64,000 nt of DNA from UBA1926 sp036732005 (lineage in GTDB: Bacteria > Planctomycetota > Phycisphaerae > Phycisphaerales > UBA1924), in contig DAINDF010000004.1 in NCBI GenBank assembly GCA_036732005.1, positions 186,001 to 250,000 on the forward strand, given 5' to 3'. The notes below the pieces were generated by a model. The model saw nothing but the letters and a program-made list of their open reading frames with translations, did no database searches and was not told the DNA's origin. A program made the position numbers and the translations under genes. This document shows positions 60,698-64,000 of the stretch, in pieces. Numbering within the stretch: position 1 is the first letter of the stretch; each line of letters starts with the position of its first letter.

Positions 60698-63235
60698 TCA
60701 GGGGCAGCCGGCGACGAACGAGGCCAGGAATGCCTGCACATCGCCGAGGTCGAAGACCGTGTTGCCGTCGAGGTCCGCGGCCGGATCGTGAGCGAGGAAC
60801 CCGGCGATGAAGGCCTGCACATCGCCCAGGTCGAGCACGCCGAACGGTTCGACCAGGTCAGCCGGGGCGCAGCCCGCCGGGCCGGCTTCCTCGACGCGTG
60901 CGAGCAGGATGTCGCGGCGGTTCAGGATCGAGGGCTGATACTGCCCGAGAGCGAAGATCGCGCCGTCCGTTCCCGCGGCGACCGCCGAGGGGAAGTCGCT
61001 CCCGAATCCCGAGTCGACCGCGATTGAGGCTTGCTCGACCCCGTCGCCGCCGTAGAGGAACACGCGCAGGTCGGTCCCGCTGCTCCCGACCAGCGCGAAG
61101 CGGTCGTCCGGCAGGATCGCGATGTGGTTCTGCTTGCTGTCGGAGTTGAAGGTCGCTTGGGTCTGCACCGCCCAGCGACGGGTGCCATCGGGGTCGAATC
61201 GCGCCATCGAGACGCGGGAGGCGCCTTGCCCGCTGACGAGGACCGACCCGTCGCCAAGCGGCGAGATCCGCGTCGCCGTGGTCATTCCGGCCCCGATCGC
61301 CCGCTGCCACTGAAGGTTGCCGGCTGAGTCGTACTTGAGCAGCTGGCCTCCGGAGGTGACATAGGCGTTGCCGGCGGGGTCGGCGAACACCGCGGCGCCC
61401 GCTGGGGAAACCACCTGGCGCGACCAGAGGACCTGCCCCGCGGGGCTCACCTTGGCCGTCATCAGGTCCTGCCCGAACCCGGCCGCGGCGTCCACCCCGC
61501 CGGTGAGGTAGAGGTTCCCCGCGGGATCAAACGCCGCGGCCTCGGCCTGGCCGTCGACGCCGGCCGCGTCGGGCACGCGGACATCCCAGAGGAGCGTTCC
61601 GGCGTCGTTGTAGACGGCCGCGGTGAAGTGCACTGTTGTGAACGACGCGTCGCGAGCCCAGCCGCACACCGCGACCTTGCCAGCGCCGTTGGTGGTCATC
61701 CCCCGCATGTACTGCTGCGCGATTGCGTTGCCGCCGTCGTAGCGACGGACCCATCGTTCGTTGCCGTCGGCGTCGAGGCGGAGGGTCGTCCACTGCACGC
61801 TGGCCGACAGCCCCCACGAGATTCCCGCGACGGTGATGTCGCCGTTGTCTTCGAGCGAGAGCGCGAGGATCTTGTCGTAGTGGTCCGCGGTCCCGTTGTA
61901 GGTGTGGGTCCAGAGGAGGTTCCCGTCGGAGTCGAAGCGGAGGATATAGAAATCCTCCTCGTTGAACTGGAAGGTGGTGGCCCCCGCGACCACGATGTCG
62001 CCGTTCTGGGCGACCGCAACATGGGTCCCGATGTCTTCGTTGAAGAGGTTGTCGTGCCCGACGGTCCATACGGTCTCGAGCGGCGCGGGGTCGATCGGCA
62101 CGCCGGTGATGTTCATCGAGACCACAAGGCGGCTGGACGACGACCCCGACGCCGCGAGATCGAGGTCGCCGTCGTTGTCCAGGTCCGCCAGCGCGATCCG
62201 CCCGGGCTCGGCCCCCAGCGCGAAGAGCGACTCCGCGCCGAAGGTCCCGTCGCCGGCGCCTGGCAGCACCGAGAACGCGTCGTCCGCCTCGCACGCGACG
62301 ATGAGGTCCGGGGTTCCATTGCCGTCCACATCGCCCGCCGCGATCGACCCGGGCCGGCCGTGCACCACATAGGTCGCCCGCGGGCCGAACCCGCCGTCGC
62401 CGTCGTTCAGGCGGACGGAGATCGTGTTGCTGATCGGCGAGAGGGGTCCCCAGTCCGCCGTGGCCAGGTCGAGGTCGCCGTCCGCGTCGAGATCGGCGAG
62501 CACAGCGCCGGTTGGCCTCTCGCCCGTCGCCAGCGTGGTCCTGGTGGGGAAAGTCCCATCGCCCGCGTTGCGCACGATCGTGACGCTCGAGGCGGTCTCG
62601 TTCGTGACCACGGCGTCGAGGTCTCCGTCCCCGTCGACATCTCCCAGCACCAGGTCGTACGGGTCCGCGCCCGACACGAACAGGCCGACCGAGCTGAACC
62701 CCGCCCCGTTGATGTTCCGGTAGGGGCGGATCCGCCCGCCGAACTTGTCGGTGCCGACGAAGTCGAGATCGCCGTCCCCGTCGATGTCGCCCGTCGCGAT
62801 CCCGAGGCAGCCGCCCCCGGTCGCGTACGACACCGCGGACTGAAAGGTCCGATCGCCGTTGTTGCGGAAGAACCGGGCGTCATTGGAGAAGTAGTTCGAG
62901 ACGAAGAGGTCGAGGTCGCCGTCCCCGTCCATGTCGCCCAGGGCCATGTTCCCAGGGCCGTCGCCCGCGCTCAGCGTGGTCGTCGTCGCGAACCCGCCGT
63001 TCCCGTCGTTCCAGTGGATCCGGAGCGGGTCGTTCGGCGATCCCGTGTTGCTCGTCGTCACCAGATCGACCGCCCCGTCCCCGTCCAGGTCGCCGGCGAC
63101 GAGGCCGTCCGGCATCGAGCCGGTCGCGAAGCTCACCGGGTCATTGAAGTTGACCTGGCCCGCCACGGAGGCGGCGGTGCCGGCCAGAATCGCGAGTGAA
63201 CGCGGTAGATCACCGAGAGATGAAGCACGCGGCAT
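60698..63235 (-). CDS. Large secreted FG-GAP/propeller protein with dockerin tail
   Basis: The 845-residue protein has a signal peptide (PRSLAILAGTAASVAGQ). About eight FG-GAP/VCBS repeats with calcium loops (DLDGDGAVDLVT, DMDGDGDLDLFV, DIDGDGDLDFVG, DVDGDGDLDAVV, DLDADGDLDLAT) are followed from about 400 by a second, PQQ/SBBP-like propeller (RFDSDGNLLWTHTYNG, RLDADGNERWVRRYDG, KYDSAGNLQWQRAIG). A full dockerin ends it. AAGGAG lies eight bases before the ATG at 63235; the open frame beyond that is not coding. Confidence 0.88.
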   Translation of the reverse strand: MPRASSLGDLPRSLAILAGTAASVAGQVNFNDPVSFATGSMPDGLVAGDLDGDGAVDLVTTSNTGSPNDPLRIHWNDGNGGFATTTTLSAGDGPGNMALGDMDGDGDLDLFVSNYFSNDARFFRNNGDRTFQSAVSYATGGGCLGIATGDIDGDGDLDFVGTDKFGGRIRPYRNINGAGFSSVGLFVSGADPYDLVLGDVDGDGDLDAVVTNETASSVTIVRNAGDGTFPTRTTLATGERPTGAVLADLDADGDLDLATADWGPLSPISNTISVRLNDGDGGFGPRATYVVHGRPGSIAAGDVDGNGTPDLIVACEADDAFSVLPGAGDGTFGAESLFALGAEPGRIALADLDNDGDLDLAASGSSSSRLVVSMNITGVPIDPAPLETVWTVGHDNLFNEDIGTHVAVAQNGDIVVAGATTFQFNEEDFYILRFDSDGNLLWTHTYNGTADHYDKILALSLEDNGDITVAGISWGLSASVQWTTLRLDADGNERWVRRYDGGNAIAQQYMRGMTTNGAGKVAVCGWARDASFTTVHFTAAVYNDAGTLLWDVRVPDAAGVDGQAEAAAFDPAGNLYLTGGVDAAAGFGQDLMTAKVSPAGQVLWSRQVVSPAGAAVFADPAGNAYVTSGGQLLKYDSAGNLQWQRAIGAGMTTATRISPLGDGSVLVSGQGASRVSMARFDPDGTRRWAVQTQATFNSDSKQNHIAILPDDRFALVGSSGTDLRVFLYGGDGVEQASIAVDSGFGSDFPSAVAAGTDGAIFALGQYQPSILNRRDILLARVEEAGPAGCAPADLVEPFGVLDLGDVQAFIAGFLAHDPAADLDGNTVFDLGDVQAFLASFVAGCP

Positions 63236-63331
63236 GATTTGGCTCCTTCGTCGCCCCGTCTCACGGGGGCGTCCGAGTTCGGCTGGTGGAAGCCCCCCAC
63301 CGGCGTGTTCGGCCGGTAACGGGGGTGAACA

Positions 63332-63352
63332 CACGGGCGTCATGCCGCCCGT
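63332..63352 (-). terminator. Possible hairpin after right-edge gene
   Basis: 7-bp stem ACGGGCG / CGCCCGT with a six-base loop, 12 bases beyond the stop of the right-edge gene. There is no T-tract, so factor-independent termination is uncertain. Confidence 0.4.
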
Positions 63353-63363
63353 TGAAGAGGGGG

Positions 63364-64000
63364 TCATGGGCAGCCGGCGGTGAACGAGGCGATGAAGGCC
63401 TGCACATCGGCGAGGTCGAAGACGCCGAGGGGCGGGGCGAGGTCGGCGATGGCGGTCTGCGAGACGAAGCCCGCGATGAACGCCTGCACATCCGCGAGGT
63501 CGAGCACGCCGAACGGGGCCGCGAGGTCCGCCGGGCAGGGCGCGCCCGCCGTGATCACGACGGGGCCGGCCAGCGAGGCGGAGTCCTGGAAGCGGTGGTC
63601 GAACGCGACAACCCGGATCCGGACATCGTCGATGCCTGTGCTCTCGGGCAGGTCCCAGTCGAACGCGCGGGTTTCCGCGGGAAGGTCCGTCGCGATCATG
63701 TGCCACGCCCGTCCTCCGTCGAACGAGGCCTGGACTCGGAAGGACCGCAGCCCTTCGTCGTCTGATGCGGTCCACCGCACCGGGATCACGCCGCCACCGG
63801 GGAACGATGCACCGACCGCGGGGGCGGTGACCTCGATCACCGGGGGCTCGTCGCCGAACCGGGAATCGGGCCGGATGGTGAAGTAATCGGAGAACGAGTA
63901 GTGCAGTCGGCCGCCCGCGCCGAAAGTGGTCAACACGAGATAGCGGGCTGTATCAGTGCTCGAGTAGGTGAGCGTCGAGCCGATCGGGAGGCACCCGACA
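63364..64000 (-). CDS. C-terminal part of secreted dockerin protein, start beyond right edge
   Basis: The frame is open from the right edge to a stop at 63364, giving 211 residues. It begins CLPIGSTLTYSSTDTARYLV. An Ig-like domain follows (PPVIEVTAPAVGASFPGGGVIPVRWTASDDEG split across ~45-80, FRVQASFDGGRAWHM), of the type found at the end of planctomycete reprolysin/zinc-metalloprotease proteins. Then comes a two-loop GC-type dockerin (CPADLAAPFGVLDLADVQAFI...GVFDLADVQAFIASFTAGCP). The catalytic part, if any, is outside the window. Confidence 0.85.
   Translation of the reverse strand, partial: VGCLPIGSTLTYSSTDTARYLVLTTFGAGGRLHYSFSDYFTIRPDSRFGDEPPVIEVTAPAVGASFPGGGVIPVRWTASDDEGLRSFRVQASFDGGRAWHMIATDLPAETRAFDWDLPESTGIDDVRIRVVAFDHRFQDSASLAGPVVITAGAPCPADLAAPFGVLDLADVQAFIAGFVSQTAIADLAPPLGVFDLADVQAFIASFTAGCP

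Overview
The window is GC-rich DNA from a planctomycete, most probably class Phycisphaerae. The strongest evidence is the right-hand 27 kb. Many secreted proteins there end in the same Cys/Pro-capped calcium-binding tail (C-x-ADL...FGVLDLADVQAFI...GCP), the so-called GC-type dockerin. There is also a PEP-CTERM-like tail (GLAAVRRRR), an ECF sigma / anti-sigma / CHAT / subtilase operon, and a multihaem cytochrome fused to TPRs.

The window falls into two regions. From about 1.2 to 37.7 kb it is accessory DNA, somewhat less GC-rich and with patchy codon usage. It contains two tyrosine recombinases, an active-looking IS3-family element, remnants of IS3, IS5 and DUF2130 genes, and RHS toxin modules. 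It is bordered by two outward-facing broken tRNA genes: an Asp-like remnant at 1168-1238 (minus) and the 3' half of a Gly(TCC) gene at 37742-37788 (plus). From 37.8 kb to the end it looks like resident chromosome.

Accessory region in order. (a) 0-0.9 kb: an unrecognised gene running off the left edge. (b) 1.5-6.9 kb: a giant NTPase with an N-terminal nuclease-like domain, resembling AVAST/Avs-type antiphage STAND proteins. (c) 7.1-7.6 kb: an IS3 fragment that cuts a DUF2130 gene. (d) 7.8-14.6 kb: a tightly overlapping minus-strand operon. In transcription order it encodes a small unknown protein, a ubiquitin-like protein, an E2-like protein, a JAMM/JAB peptidase, an E1-like ThiF protein, a tiny membrane protein, a Cys-rich zinc protein, a HerA/VirB4-like ATPase, a nuclease-like protein, a two-TM protein, an AlpA-type excisionase and a tyrosine recombinase. 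This is the most unusual feature: a complete-looking ubiquitin-like conjugation/deconjugation set wired into the recombination and DNA-pump genes of an integrative element. (e) 14.9-25.4 kb: unknown proteins, then a second minus-strand operon (winged-helix regulator, DNA methyltransferase, coiled-coil protein, second HerA-like ATPase with a C-terminal nuclease-like domain), a DUF2958/RelE-like pair, a membrane coiled-coil protein, a paralogous winged-helix protein, a zinc protein and a second, archaeal-looking tyrosine recombinase. (f) 25.7-34.4 kb: a secreted RHS/YD-repeat protein with an embedded calcium-binding module and a C-terminal tip, a likely immunity gene, then an orphan RHS tip cassette preceded by a 727-bp copy of the RHS core, with its own likely immunity gene. 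(g) 34.4-35.7 kb: an IS3-family element inserted into an IS5 remnant. (h) 35.9-37.3 kb: a secreted FG-GAP/dockerin protein.

Resident region: an octahaem cytochrome-TPR fusion, a Cys/Met-metabolism PLP enzyme, a small membrane protein, a phosphoglucosamine-mutase-type enzyme flanked by simple repeats, two conserved unknowns, a PEP-CTERM-like exported protein, the ECF sigma-anti-sigma-CHAT/TPR-subtilase operon, a cation diffusion facilitator, and six secreted dockerin-tailed proteins (FG-GAP, beta-helix, beta-propeller, HAF-repeat types), the last of which runs off the right edge. All functions are read from sequence motifs by eye; no database search was run.
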